Positions 1-9,679 are shown, counted from the stretch's first letter. The stretch: 64,000 nucleotides of DNA from an uncultured Collinsella sp. (GCA_900542325.1 UQMY01000008.1:1-64000); one strand, 5' to 3'. Translations and numbers: made by a program. Notes: a model not told the origin generated them from the letters alone.

Positions 1-49
1 AGGTGCGGGAACGACCTATTTGCTCAATGTGTTCGGCTGAGATCGGAAA

Positions 50-1459
50 TCAACCGATGAGTTCGACCGTGCGGAGCATCTCGCGCCGACGGCATCCGCG
101 ACCGTCGACCGAAGCCTCACCCATCTGGTTATCGTAAGGGTCCTCGCGCATGCCGTCGAAAGAGGGCTCAAACTCTGCCTGGAATCGATTGTTGGCCACC
201 ATACGCCATGGGTCGAGATTGCCAAAGTAGTGACGGCGGCGCCACTCCTCCCCCATCCTGCGAGCAGAAGATCCAAATGACACGTCGGCGTTGAGCCATC
301 CGGTCTGCGGCGTATAGAACTCTGCCCAGTCGTGCGACCCCACCGAATCGGGCGCAACATACAGGCCGCTCTGCCAACGGGCAGGCACGCCCGCGATACG
401 GCACATGGTGATAAACGTGAGCGCCATAACGCCGCAATCGCCGCGGAGCGAATGCGCGCAGTCATCGGCAATAGATCCCAAAAGCAAGTACGGCGGCTGA
501 TAGCGATAGTCGATGTACTGCGTCAGGTAATCATAGATAGCACGGGCGCGATCGAGCGGATCCTCGAGCCCGTCAATGACACGGGCTGTCAGCTGCTGTA
601 GATACGGCGTGAATGCAATGTGCGGACGGTCCTCGGAGGTGTCCACGGGCAGTGGCGCGTCCATGCAAGGATGCACCGGAAGCGCACCCCCATAGACATC
701 ACGATAAGCGGCATCAATTTGATAGCGATAGGTCACCGAGAATGAGCGCTCACTCGAAGAAGACCACGAGGCGGTACGCGCCGAAGCATTCGCGGGGGCA
801 ACAGCACCCTCCGGCGTCATATCGAGAACCTCGATATGAGACTGTTGACGACAGGCGGCGGCAACGGGTAGCCACGCGCGAACAGTCTCTCCATCTAGAG
901 CACCGGGGACAGACACGGACGCTTTAAGCGTAATGACGCGAGCCAATCCGTTTTGTGACTCCATCTCCTTGAGCATCTCGTTGCGCAGTGCTATTCCGTC
1001 CGTAGAATCGGGCCGCATGCCGGGAACCTCTTTGGGATATACGCGAAGCGAATCGAGGAAGTTGTCGAGAACGAACAGTTCGCCATCGATAAAGCGCCAG
1101 TCAATACGCTTACGATTAATCAGGTCATCAAACTGCTCTTCGGTAAACTCTGGCCACTCCTCGCGAATCATCGCAATAGCCTGGTCGCGCGACACCGAAA
1201 AATGAAGCGGCGTCTCGAGCATGCGATACCGCTCGGCACGAACACAAGCAGCCAGCGAAGGCTCGGGGTTCTGCTCCAAAAGGCGATCGCAGGCAGCAAC
1301 AGCCTGCGTCAAATACCCGGCATCCTTAAGACGAAGAATCTCGGGCGGTAGTCCAATATCGAGATGACGAAAATCATCACTGCAAACATCAACAGAGCAG
1401 CCAACAGGACCCTCGTCAATAACCTTCCCATCCGAAGGCAGTACATTAATAACAGCCAT
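50..1459 (-). CDS. Transglutaminase-like domain protein
   Basis: About 469 residues. The second half carries a transglutaminase-like core: a Cys segment (RGDCGVMALTFITMCRIAGVPARW), then SHDWAEFYTP with the His, then a later Asp (LNADVSF), the order expected of the Cys-His-Asp triad. The family includes peptidases and cross-linking enzymes; the substrate here is unknown. The N-terminal 200 residues match nothing I recognise, and no signal peptide or membrane segment is seen, so a cytoplasmic location is likely. The ATG at 1459 is preferred to one six codons upstream because GGAG sits 7 nt before it. It stands alone, with its upstream side facing the repeat region. Confidence 0.75.
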   Translation of the reverse strand: MAVINVLPSDGKVIDEGPVGCSVDVCSDDFRHLDIGLPPEILRLKDAGYLTQAVAACDRLLEQNPEPSLAACVRAERYRMLETPLHFSVSRDQAIAMIREEWPEFTEEQFDDLINRKRIDWRFIDGELFVLDNFLDSLRVYPKEVPGMRPDSTDGIALRNEMLKEMESQNGLARVITLKASVSVPGALDGETVRAWLPVAAACRQQSHIEVLDMTPEGAVAPANASARTASWSSSSERSFSVTYRYQIDAAYRDVYGGALPVHPCMDAPLPVDTSEDRPHIAFTPYLQQLTARVIDGLEDPLDRARAIYDYLTQYIDYRYQPPYLLLGSIADDCAHSLRGDCGVMALTFITMCRIAGVPARWQSGLYVAPDSVGSHDWAEFYTPQTGWLNADVSFGSSARRMGEEWRRRHYFGNLDPWRMVANNRFQAEFEPSFDGMREDPYDNQMGEASVDGRGCRRREMLRTVELIG

Positions 1460-1576
1460 ACCAAAACTCCAAGTCACTATAACGCTTGAAGCCCATTGTA
1501 GCGAGATAAAAAGAAAGCCCCAACAAGGGAGCCATCAACACCGCTGAACGGTAACCATATAACTAAAATCAGACCA

Positions 1577-1868
1577 GTAACCCTGTAGCAAGTTAACAAA
1601 GGAGGCCCCGTTTCCCCGGAGCTGTTTCCGTCGCGCGACTTCTGGCAAAGCCAGTAGCCATCTTAATTCAGACTCGTAACCCTGCGGCGTTAAACGAAGG
1701 AAGCCCCGTCCCCCGGAACTGCTTCCTTGGCGCGACTTCTGGCAACGCCAGTAGCCATCTTAATTCAGCCCAGTAACCCTGTAGCGAGTTAACGAAGGAG
1801 GCCCCGTTTCCCCGGAGCTGATTCCGTCGCGCGACTTCTGGCGAAGCCAGGTGAGCGCGAGGGAATCA
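1577..1868. repeat. Tandem repeat, three copies, period 97-99 bp
   Basis: Units begin at 1577, 1676 and 1773, each opening with GTAACCCTG and running through GAAGGAGGCCCCGT, a CGCGCGACTTCTGGC segment and GCCAGTAGCCATCTTAATTC. Copies 1 and 2 hold only the left arm of a palindrome that is completed only in copy 3 (see the hairpin at 1797-1890). Copy 2 is the most diverged. No protein is encoded. 1460-1576 shows nothing else that I can identify. Confidence 0.85.
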
Positions 1869-1890
1869 GCGTAGGGGAAACGGGGCCTCC
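1797..1890 (-). terminator. Very long hairpin downstream of fba
   Basis: Outer arms GGAGGCCCCGTTTCCCC (1797-1813) and its exact reverse complement (1874-1890) enclose a second 9-bp pairing (GCTGATTCC / GGAATCAGC), a TCGCGC / GCGCGA pairing and an apical CTGGC-GAA-GCCAG loop. The 94-nt structure lies 21 bp past the fba stop, so it probably ends or stabilises that transcript. There is no strong T-run on the minus strand, so an intrinsic-terminator role is inferred. Confidence 0.65.
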
Positions 1891-1911
1891 GGCGGGAAGT
1901 TAAACCGCTAC

Positions 1912-2778
1912 TTACGCCTTGTTGACGGAGCCAAACTCCTCCATGAGCTCCTTGGTGCGGGCAACGATGTTGTCGCGACCAGGCTTGAGGAGCTTGCGGG
2001 GGTCGAAGCCCTTGCCCTGCTGATCCTTGCCAGCCTCGATGTACTCGCGAACGCCCTTGGCGAAGACGAGCTGCAGGTCGGTGTTGACGTTGATCTTGGA
2101 GATACCCAGGGAGATGGCCTTCTTGATCTGATCCTCGGGGATGCCGGTGCCACCGTGCAGAACGAGGGGCAGGTCACCGGTCTGGGCCTTAATCTCGCCC
2201 AGACGCTCGAAGGAAAGACCAGCCCAGTCGGCGGGGTACACGCCGTGGATGTTGCCGATGCCGCAGGCGAGGAAGTCGACACCCAGGTCAGCGATCTGCT
2301 TGCACTCAGCAGGATCAGCGAGCTCGCCGCTGGAGGTCACGCCGTCCTCGGTGCCGCCGATGCCGCCGACCTCGGCCTCGATGGACATGCCCTTGGAGTG
2401 GGCAAGCTCAACGAGCTCCTTGGTGCGGTCGAGGTTAAGCTGGAAGGTCTCCTCGTGAGAGCCGTCATACATGATGGACGTGAAGCCGGCCTCGATGCAC
2501 TTGAAGCAATCCTCGTAAGAACCGTGATCGAGGTGAAGGGCGACGGGAACGGTAACGCCCGTGGCCTCGACGGCAGCCTTGACCATGTCGGCGCAGACCT
2601 TGAAACCGCCCATCCACTTAGCGGCACCAGCGGTGCACTGAAGGATCAGCGGAGACTTGGCCTCCTCGGCGGCCTGGAGAATAGCCAGGGTCCACTCGAG
2701 GTTGTTGGTGTTGAAGGCACCAAGACCGTACTTGCCGGCCTCGGCCTTCTTGAGCATGTCTGCTGCGTTGACGAGCAT
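1912..2778 (-). CDS. fba: Class II fructose-bisphosphate aldolase
   Basis: 288 residues, the usual size for the class II zinc-dependent enzyme that splits fructose-1,6-bisphosphate into glyceraldehyde-3-phosphate and DHAP in glycolysis and runs in reverse in gluconeogenesis. Family marks: LHLDHGS near residue 80 (catalytic Asp and zinc His), YDGSHE, and the second zinc/phosphate region HGGTGIPEDQI followed by GISKINVNTDLQ. The ATG at 2778 is preceded by AGGAGGTTTCTTTT; an upstream in-frame ATG adds 32 residues unlike the family and lacks such a site. It is probably monocistronic, ending at the long hairpin. Confidence 0.95.
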   Translation of the reverse strand: MLVNAADMLKKAEAGKYGLGAFNTNNLEWTLAILQAAEEAKSPLILQCTAGAAKWMGGFKVCADMVKAAVEATGVTVPVALHLDHGSYEDCFKCIEAGFTSIMYDGSHEETFQLNLDRTKELVELAHSKGMSIEAEVGGIGGTEDGVTSSGELADPAECKQIADLGVDFLACGIGNIHGVYPADWAGLSFERLGEIKAQTGDLPLVLHGGTGIPEDQIKKAISLGISKINVNTDLQLVFAKGVREYIEAGKDQQGKGFDPRKLLKPGRDNIVARTKELMEEFGSVNKA

Positions 2779-2818
2779 AAAAGAAACCTCCTGTAAGGTT
2801 GCTCCGATAACGCCTGAG

Positions 2819-2824
2819 ATTTTA
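2819..2824 (-). promoter_or_regulatory. Candidate extended -10 for fba
   Basis: The minus strand reads TGGTAAAAT, an extended -10 (TGn-TAAAAT), about 40 nt before the fba ATG. No good -35 is visible at 16-18 bp, which an extended -10 can tolerate. Confidence 0.35.
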
Positions 2825-2972
2825 CCACGGCGCACCCGAGCATAAACGTTCGTTTGTTCACGAATATCGTCCAAACAGACTTTTTTGACCGTTTGCCCTA
2901 CGAAATCGACCCGTTGGGGAAAAATAGCTTGACGTTTGGACGCTTCTCGTGCTTCAAAAGCCGACTATTAAG

Positions 2973-3656
2973 CTAAATCTGCATGAAAGGGTTCTGCATG
3001 AGCTCGCGTGCCATGGTGGTCGAATCGCCATGACCGGTTAGGCAAACGGTATCGGGCGGGAGAAGCCGGGCGAGCTTGGAGAGCGAGCGCAGAATCGCCG
3101 CCTCGTCTCCTCCAGAAAGATCGGTGCGGCCGTGCCCACCCGGAAACAGGGTGTCGCCCACAAAGGCAATGTTCCCCTGCTCGGTGGCAGCAAACAAGAC
3201 GATCCCGCCCGGCGTATGCCCTGGCGTCTCGATCACCTGCAGGTAGATATCGCCCACCTTGATAGCATCTCCCTCGGCGAGCAGGTGCGTCGGCTCCCCG
3301 GGGTCAGGCGTCTCAATGCCCCACATAGCTCGCTGTTCCTCGATGTTCGCATGCGGCACCGCCACATCCTTAGCACACAGCTCATACTGGCAGCCCTCGC
3401 CAACGGTGGTTCGCACGCCTGCAACACCACCAACATGATCGGCATGGCCATGAGTGCATACGGCGCCAAACACGCGTACGCCGGGATGCTCGGCTCGAAT
3501 ATGCTCCACCAAGCGCTCGCCTTCCCATGCGGGGTCGATAATCACGCACTCATTGTCCGAAATGACAGCATAGCTATTGGTCTGAATGGGACCGTTTACG
3601 AGCGTCTCGATCTCGACCGATCCCTTGGGAGTTAAATCCAAGGACACAGCACTCAT
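2973..3656 (-). CDS. MBL-fold metallo-hydrolase, glyoxalase II-like
   Basis: 227 residues. The metallo-beta-lactamase signature THGHADHVGG (about residues 68-77) supplies the HxHxDH metal ligands, followed by ETPGHTPGG, FVGDTLF and the late LTGHGD histidine. Family members hydrolyse thioesters such as S-lactoylglutathione or related small molecules; the real substrate is not shown by the sequence. It lies downstream of rel on the same strand but is separated by a perfect 12-bp hairpin, so it may be only partly co-transcribed. The start is supported by GAGGAGAG a few bases before the ATG. Confidence 0.85.
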   Translation of the reverse strand: MSAVSLDLTPKGSVEIETLVNGPIQTNSYAVISDNECVIIDPAWEGERLVEHIRAEHPGVRVFGAVCTHGHADHVGGVAGVRTTVGEGCQYELCAKDVAVPHANIEEQRAMWGIETPDPGEPTHLLAEGDAIKVGDIYLQVIETPGHTPGGIVLFAATEQGNIAFVGDTLFPGGHGRTDLSGGDEAAILRSLSKLARLLPPDTVCLTGHGDSTTMARELMQNPFMQI

Positions 3657-3676
3657 GTCCCTCTCCTCTCTATAGA

Positions 3677-3704
3677 ACTCGAGGCATCAAACGATGCCTC
3701 GAGT
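3677..3704 (-). terminator. Hairpin between rel and the MBL gene
   Basis: ACTCGAGGCATC, AAAC loop, GATGCCTCGAGT: a perfect 12-bp stem 36 bp past the rel stop. There is only a weak T stretch on the minus strand, so it may attenuate rather than fully stop transcription. Confidence 0.5.
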
Positions 3705-3740
3705 GTAGCGAATATCGATAATGTGACACGTTCGTCGCGA

Positions 3741-6101
3741 CTAAACGCGGCGCTTAAGCTGGGCTCCACCCTCACCGGGCATCAGGCGACGCGCGTCGTA
3801 GACCGAGTCAACGCTGCTGATAGAGGCCAGCAGCGGATCCAGACCACTCGCGTCCGAGATCTCGACCATAAAGCGCAGGGTTGCAATACCCTCGCGGTTG
3901 GTCGACGTGGCGGCAGAAAGGATATTGCCGCCCGCATCGCCAATGGCAATGGTGACATCCTTGAGCAGGCCCATGCGGTCTAGGCACTCGACCACGATCT
4001 CGACCTGGAAGAGGGTGTCGGCAGCGCCGTCCCACTCCACTTCGATCATGCGCTCGGGATGCTCCATAAGACCCTTGACGTTGGGACAGTTGGCGCGATG
4101 CACCGAAACGCCACGACCGCGCGTGATGAAGCCGACGATGTCGTCGCCCGTCACGGGGTTGCAGCAATGAGCCAGACGGACCAGTAGGCCGCTGTTGCTC
4201 TCGCCCTTGACGATAATGCCGTTACTGGCGCTCTTGCCGCGCTTTTGCGGCTTGCGGTTGGAGCCGCGAGCAGGCTGCTTCACGACCTCGGCGATAGCCT
4301 CGGCCTTGGTGAGCTGTTCCTCGGGCTTGGGGTCCAAGATTTGCTCGACCTTATTGCCCACAGCGCGCGGGGCAACCTTGCCGACGCCGACGGCGGCAAA
4401 CAGGTCCTCGAGCTGCTTGAAGTTAAACTGCTCCGCCACGGCGTTGAGCGCACGCGTCGAACGCGGCGTAGAAATGCCATAGCCACGCTTACGCAGGTCC
4501 TTAGCCAGCATATCGCGACCAGCAGCAGCGTCGTCGTCCTTGGTCGCAGCGGCAAAATAGCGGCGGATCTTTGACTTGGCGGAAGGTGTCTTAACGATCT
4601 TGAGCCAATCACGCGACGGCTTGGAACTCTTGTTAGTCAGAATCTCGACACGGTCACCCGTCTTAATCTCGTGCGTGAGCGGAGCCACCGCACCGTTGAT
4701 TTTGGCGCCGACGCAATGGTTTCCCACCTCGGTGTGAACGGCGTAGGCAAAGTCGAGCGGCGTGGAGCCGGCACGAAGCGCCATGACCTCGCCCTTGGGC
4801 GTAAAGACAAAGATCTCCTGATCGAAGAGGTCGACCTTCAGCGAATGCAGGTATTCCTTGGCATCGGTGATCTCGTCGGAAGCCGCCCAATCGAGCGAAT
4901 GCTTGAGCCAGTTGATCTGGTCGTCCAAACGTTGAGCGTCATTGGTCTTGGAAGCAGACGATCCGCCCGACTTCTTATATAGCCAGTGGGCGGCAATGCC
5001 GTACTCGGCCTGCTCATGCATCTCATAGGTTCGAATCTGAATCTCGAGCGGGCGGGCCGTGGGGCCGATAACCGTCGTATGGAGCGACTGGTAGTTATTG
5101 ACCTTGGGCATGGCGATATAGTCTTTAAAGCGGCCGGGCATGGGGTGCCACAGCGTGTGCACCGCGCCGAGCGTGGAGTAGCAATCGCGCACCGAATGCG
5201 TGATGACGCGCAGTGCCACCAGGTCGTAGATCTCGGAGAATTCCTTGCCCTTGCGCTTCATCTTTTGGTAGATGGACCAATAGTGCTTGGAACGGCCGTT
5301 GATCTGGAAGTCTTCCAGGCCAATGCGGTTGAGCTCGTCGGTGAGCGTCTTGATGGTCTCGGCCAGATAGCGCTCACGGACCTCGCGCGACTCCGCCACC
5401 ATGCGTGCGATGCGCTGGTAGGCATCGGGCTCTAGGTAGAAGAAGGACAGGTCCTCGAGCTCCCATTTAATGGAGCTCATGCCCAGACGGTCGGCCAGGG
5501 GCGCATACACGTCCATGGTCTCGCGAGCCTTAAACAGGCGACGGTCCTCGCGCAGGGCTGCAAGGGTGCGCATGTTGTGCAGACGGTCGGCAAGCTTAAC
5601 GATGATGACGCGGATGTCCTTGGACATGGCGAGGAACATCTTTCGCAGCGTGAGCGCCTGTTTCTCGTCCATGCTGTCGACTTCGATGTTGGTGAGCTTG
5701 GTCACGCCATCGACGAGCTCGGCCACCGTATCGCCAAACAGGCCGGAAACATCGGCAAGCGAGGTCTCGGTGTCCTCGACGGTATCGTGCAGCAGCGCGG
5801 CGCACACCACATCGCAGTCCATCTTGAGATCGGCCAAAATGATGGCCACCTCGACGGGATGGTTGATGTACATCTCACCCGAGCGGCGCTTTTGGTTGCA
5901 GTGCTTCTCGGCAGCAAAGCAATAGGCCTGCTCCACCTTAGAAAAGTCGTCCTCATTCATATATTTGAGGCACAGGCGCTCCAGCTTGTCGTAGCTGTCC
6001 GCCATAATCTCGGGCGGCAGCTCATCGGCATGCTTATAGTGCTCCATCTCCGAGAACGGCTGGAGGGCGGAATCATGGGCGGTACGGGCTGCGGCATCCA
6101 T
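3741..6101 (-). CDS. rel: Bifunctional (p)ppGpp synthetase/hydrolase Rel
   Basis: 786 residues with the full long-RSH layout: HD hydrolase domain (HDTVED at 105-110), synthetase domain (about 265-390), TGS, helical region and a C-terminal ACT/RRM domain. The hydrolase motif is intact, and the synthetase has RFKD (324-327), the RXKD version typical of bifunctional Rel/SpoT rather than the EXDD of synthetase-only RelA. It makes and degrades the stringent-response alarmone, sensing uncharged tRNA on the ribosome. It starts 15 bp after the recJ-helicase gene with AAGGGGACCTCG before the ATG, so the two are probably one operon. Confidence 0.95.
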   Translation of the reverse strand: MDAAARTAHDSALQPFSEMEHYKHADELPPEIMADSYDKLERLCLKYMNEDDFSKVEQAYCFAAEKHCNQKRRSGEMYINHPVEVAIILADLKMDCDVVCAALLHDTVEDTETSLADVSGLFGDTVAELVDGVTKLTNIEVDSMDEKQALTLRKMFLAMSKDIRVIIVKLADRLHNMRTLAALREDRRLFKARETMDVYAPLADRLGMSSIKWELEDLSFFYLEPDAYQRIARMVAESREVRERYLAETIKTLTDELNRIGLEDFQINGRSKHYWSIYQKMKRKGKEFSEIYDLVALRVITHSVRDCYSTLGAVHTLWHPMPGRFKDYIAMPKVNNYQSLHTTVIGPTARPLEIQIRTYEMHEQAEYGIAAHWLYKKSGGSSASKTNDAQRLDDQINWLKHSLDWAASDEITDAKEYLHSLKVDLFDQEIFVFTPKGEVMALRAGSTPLDFAYAVHTEVGNHCVGAKINGAVAPLTHEIKTGDRVEILTNKSSKPSRDWLKIVKTPSAKSKIRRYFAAATKDDDAAAGRDMLAKDLRKRGYGISTPRSTRALNAVAEQFNFKQLEDLFAAVGVGKVAPRAVGNKVEQILDPKPEEQLTKAEAIAEVVKQPARGSNRKPQKRGKSASNGIIVKGESNSGLLVRLAHCCNPVTGDDIVGFITRGRGVSVHRANCPNVKGLMEHPERMIEVEWDGAADTLFQVEIVVECLDRMGLLKDVTIAIGDAGGNILSAATSTNREGIATLRFMVEISDASGLDPLLASISSVDSVYDARRLMPGEGGAQLKRRV

Positions 6102-6116
6102 CGAGGTCCCCTTCCC

Positions 6117-9100
6117 CTAGGCCCGCGGTACGATCGGGCGGTTAACTTTGGCTAGCATATCAGAAGCGCACGAATCGAGCGCCCAACTCCGGAAAGCCGA
6201 GAACTCCATGCGCGAACGCAAACCCTCCAAATAGCGAATTGACCTGCTCAATTGCACACGGCCGGGGTTTTCGGCCATCGCGATGCGACGGGTGTCGTCA
6301 AACCCCGAAACGCGACAGAAACCAAGCTCTTCGAAGATTCCCAAGCCACTTTCCACCGAGCGCTCGTCGACCGGCGTGCGAGCATCGATGGCAAGGCACA
6401 TCTGCGCGATGTCGATATCGCTTGCGCAGAATGAATCATCCCCGGTCTTACCGCGGTTGGAGCGCCACATGGTCTGCAGCGCACGATAGAGTGTGACGAG
6501 TTCGTCGCGCTCGGGTGCGTAGCAGTCGAGCAGGCGCTCGTTGATGCGGGCATCGCGCGACGAATAGAGCAGGTGGATCACGGCGGGCTGTCCGTCACGA
6601 CCGGCACGCCCGCTCATCTGGTTGAACTCAATGGCGCCAAACGGCATGTGGTACAGCACGACATGGCGGATATCGGGCAGATTGACACCCTCGCCAAAGG
6701 CGGAGGTCGAAACGATGCAGCTGAGGCTTCCGTCTCGGAATGCTTCCTCCACGCGGCGGCGATCGGAGCGCGCAAGCCCCGCGTTATAGAACGCGATATG
6801 GGTTGCGCAATCGGGCACACGCTTGCGCAACGTCTTGGCGAGCGCCACGGACTGGTCGCGCGAATTGACGTAAATGACGGTCTTCTCCCCCGTCGCCACG
6901 ATCGACACCAAACGGTTCTCGCGGCTCGCAAGGTCGCGGTCGTCCTCGAGCTGCAGGTTCTCGCGCACCGTCTCGTCGACCACCGTGCGAGTAATCGGCA
7001 GCATGCGGGCAAGCTCGGCCACGACCGGAGCCGTCGCGGTGGCCGTCGCAGCCATAACAACCGGGTCGCCCAGGGCTTTGAGGATATCGGGCATGTCGAG
7101 ATAGGCGCTGCGGTCGCCGCCCTTGGCAAGGCCGGCGTGGTGCGCCTCATCGATAACGACAAAGCCGATGCGGCCCGAACGCGCGAAGCGGTCACGGTGG
7201 ATAGATAGGAACTCGGGCGTCGTGAGCACGATACCGGTGCGGCCCGAAGCTAGACCGGCGAACACATCATCGCGTGCGGCCTCCACGGTCTCGCCGGTCA
7301 GCACGCCAACGCCAATGCCAAGCGCTGCCATCGTCGACGAGAGGTGATAGGCCTGGTCGGCAACAAGCGCACGCAGCGGATAGACAAAGATGCTCGCACG
7401 TCCGCGAAGGACAGCCTCGCGCGCAGCATGTACATGGAAGATGAGAGACTTGCCGCGGCCCGTTCCCATAACGGCCAAGACGCTCTGGTGGTCGGCCAAG
7501 GCATCGAGCGCCTCAACCTGCGCGCAGTGCGGCTGGTTCGATCCGATAAAGCTATGGATAAGCGAGCGCGTGAGCTCGGTATAGGAAAGCTGGGCGAGCG
7601 TCTCGCGCTTACGCGACTCCAGGCGCAGGCCGGAATCCGCCGGCTGCACGCCACGACGAAGCTCGCATGCCGGATCGTCGACGCTGGGCAGCGTGGTATC
7701 GCGGACCAAGACATCCTTGATCATGAGCTTGGGCTTCACACGCCCCTGCCAATGCTCGGCAACGGCCTCGAACACCAAGTCGACAGCGCTATCGCAGTTG
7801 ATGAGCTTATCGATTTGCGGCACGCGGAACATAATGGCCGGCACACTCGCGGCGCCATCGGTCGCCACAAAGCGCATGTGCTCGCCGGTTTTGCCCACCA
7901 CGGCGCGGTCGCACATCGTCACGCCCTCGGCAGCCAGCAGCGGCACCTTGTTGCCCTGGCCAAACGGCTCAAGACGGGAGATCTGCTCGATGGTCTCGAT
8001 ATTCAGCTCGGAAAGGTCGACGGTGGCGGCGACCTCGTCGGTGTCTTCAAAGTCCTCGGCGGGAAGCTCCGATAGCACGGCGGAAAGGCGGCGGCGGAAC
8101 TCATCGAGCTTGGATGCCTCGATGGTCACACCCACCGCACCGGCATGTCCGCCGCGACGAATCAGCAGGTCGGAACAGCGCTCGACGGCGTCAAACAGGT
8201 TAACTTTGCCCACCGAGCGACCAGAGCCGCGCGCGATACCGTCCTCGATCGAGAACAGTAGCGCCGGCACGTGATAGCGGTTGGTCAGACGGCTTGCCAC
8301 GATGCCCTTGACGCCCTCGTGCCAGCCCTCGCCACCCACGACGATTGCGCGCCCGCCGTCATAAGTCTCCTCGACCTTCGCCATGGCATCGCGCGTAAGC
8401 TCGGCCTCGATCTCGCGGCGTTGGCGATTGATTTCCTCGAGCTCGGCGGCAAGAGCGCTCGCTTCGATGGGGTCGCGGGCAAGCAGCAGGTCGAGCGCCA
8501 GCTTGGGATCAGCCATGCGGCCGGCAGCATTCAGACGAGGGATGAGCGAAAACGACAGGCCGTCGGCCGTAATGGTAGAAAGGTCGGCCTTGGCAAGTGC
8601 GGCAAGCGCGATATAGCCGGGGCGGGCCGTCACGCGCATCTGCTGGATGCCCTCGGCGACCAGTGCGCGATTCTCGGGCGTGAGCGGCATCATGTCGGAC
8701 ACGGTGCCCAGCGCTGCGACCTCTATCAGCGAACGCCAATACGACGGCTTGCCCAAACGCTCGCCCAGGACCTGCACCAGCTTGAGCGCCACGCCGGCAC
8801 CGGCAAGCTCGCGCGAGGGACCCTCGTCCTCGAGCTTGGGGTCGGTCAGGGGCACGCCCTGCGGCACCTGGTCGGAGGGCTCGTGATGGTCCGTGACCAC
8901 CAAATCGATCCCCAGGCTCTCCAGATAGGAAACCTCTTCCTTGGCGGCAATACCGTTATCGACGGTCACAATCAGGTTGGGTTGGGCGAGCTCGTTGACG
9001 CGGTCGAGCGCCGCACGCGACAGGCCGTAGCCCTCGTCAAAGCGATGCGGAATAAACGGCGTGACATCGGCGCCAAACGTGCGCAATGCCTCGGTCAACA

Positions 9101-9404
9101 GGCAGGTCGACGTAATACCGTCAACATCAAAATCGCCAAAGACCGCAATGTGCTCGTGGCTGCGAATAGCGCGCTCAACGCGGTCGGCGACGACCGCCAT
9201 GCCCGGAATAACGAGCGGGTCGGCCCAGTCGCGATCGAGCGAAGGCGTCAAAAACAGCTGGCCTTCTTCGATGGATGTAATGCCGTGCGCAACCATAATG
9301 CGCGCCACCAGCCCGGGTATGCCCAGGCCAGCCGAAAACTCCTTTTCGAGCTCGGGGTTTTGCCGAGCGACTGCCCAGCGATGCGTCGTCTTAAGCGATG
9401 ACAT
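6117..9404 (-). CDS. recJ: RecJ exonuclease fused to a RecQ-like helicase
   Basis: About 1095 residues, nearly twice a usual RecJ. Residues 1-570 are RecJ: FGDFDVDG, VTVDNG, VVTDHHE (near 171) of the DHH phosphoesterase, the DHHA1 GGHAGAVG motif and an OB-like segment. From about 610 a RecQ-like superfamily 2 helicase follows: GTGRGKS Walker A (near 647), VIDEAHH, ATATATAP, FGEGVNLPDIRHV and QMSGRAGRDG. RecJ degrades ssDNA 5' to 3' and normally needs a RecQ partner to unwind, so the fusion joins the two steps. The ATG at 9404, with GGGGGTGGG ahead, is preferred to the GTG at 9449. Substrate preference is not shown. Confidence 0.9.
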   Translation of the reverse strand: MSSLKTTHRWAVARQNPELEKEFSAGLGIPGLVARIMVAHGITSIEEGQLFLTPSLDRDWADPLVIPGMAVVADRVERAIRSHEHIAVFGDFDVDGITSTCLLTEALRTFGADVTPFIPHRFDEGYGLSRAALDRVNELAQPNLIVTVDNGIAAKEEVSYLESLGIDLVVTDHHEPSDQVPQGVPLTDPKLEDEGPSRELAGAGVALKLVQVLGERLGKPSYWRSLIEVAALGTVSDMMPLTPENRALVAEGIQQMRVTARPGYIALAALAKADLSTITADGLSFSLIPRLNAAGRMADPKLALDLLLARDPIEASALAAELEEINRQRREIEAELTRDAMAKVEETYDGGRAIVVGGEGWHEGVKGIVASRLTNRYHVPALLFSIEDGIARGSGRSVGKVNLFDAVERCSDLLIRRGGHAGAVGVTIEASKLDEFRRRLSAVLSELPAEDFEDTDEVAATVDLSELNIETIEQISRLEPFGQGNKVPLLAAEGVTMCDRAVVGKTGEHMRFVATDGAASVPAIMFRVPQIDKLINCDSAVDLVFEAVAEHWQGRVKPKLMIKDVLVRDTTLPSVDDPACELRRGVQPADSGLRLESRKRETLAQLSYTELTRSLIHSFIGSNQPHCAQVEALDALADHQSVLAVMGTGRGKSLIFHVHAAREAVLRGRASIFVYPLRALVADQAYHLSSTMAALGIGVGVLTGETVEAARDDVFAGLASGRTGIVLTTPEFLSIHRDRFARSGRIGFVVIDEAHHAGLAKGGDRSAYLDMPDILKALGDPVVMAATATATAPVVAELARMLPITRTVVDETVRENLQLEDDRDLASRENRLVSIVATGEKTVIYVNSRDQSVALAKTLRKRVPDCATHIAFYNAGLARSDRRRVEEAFRDGSLSCIVSTSAFGEGVNLPDIRHVVLYHMPFGAIEFNQMSGRAGRDGQPAVIHLLYSSRDARINERLLDCYAPERDELVTLYRALQTMWRSNRGKTGDDSFCASDIDIAQMCLAIDARTPVDERSVESGLGIFEELGFCRVSGFDDTRRIAMAENPGRVQLSRSIRYLEGLRSRMEFSAFRSWALDSCASDMLAKVNRPIVPRA

Positions 9405-9512
9405 AGGCGCCCACCCCCGATAGGGGCAGGTCGCCGCGATACCTCTCACGGTTCATAGCGATGAGTCCTCTGTGTATGCCCGCTTCGGCAGGCAGATCTG
9501 TTGAACGGATTT

Positions 9513-9518
9513 ATTATA
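9513..9518 (-). promoter_or_regulatory. Consensus -10 box upstream of recJ-helicase
   Basis: The minus strand reads TATAAT about 110 nt upstream of the chosen start. The -35 is only TTGTG-like at a short spacing, so the box is perfect but the whole promoter is not certain. Confidence 0.45.
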
Positions 9519-9679
9519 CCGTGCGGCACGGACGCACAACGTCCAGCACGCCGCGGTTTCGATAAACGAGGGCGGTAATAGCCTCGAAATATTCGAGCGT
9601 TTCTGACGCACGGACGCATGCGAGCGTCTAGCATATCCATTCAAAACGGATTCACGAGCAAAGGGAGTCACAAGAGCAT

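Noticed and set aside
8271..9401. 376-codon plus-strand open frame
   Set aside because: Antisense to the RecJ domain; no start signal or family features.
9450..9640. Small minus-strand open frames before recJ
   Set aside because: They overlap the consensus -10 region and have no ribosome site or similarity.
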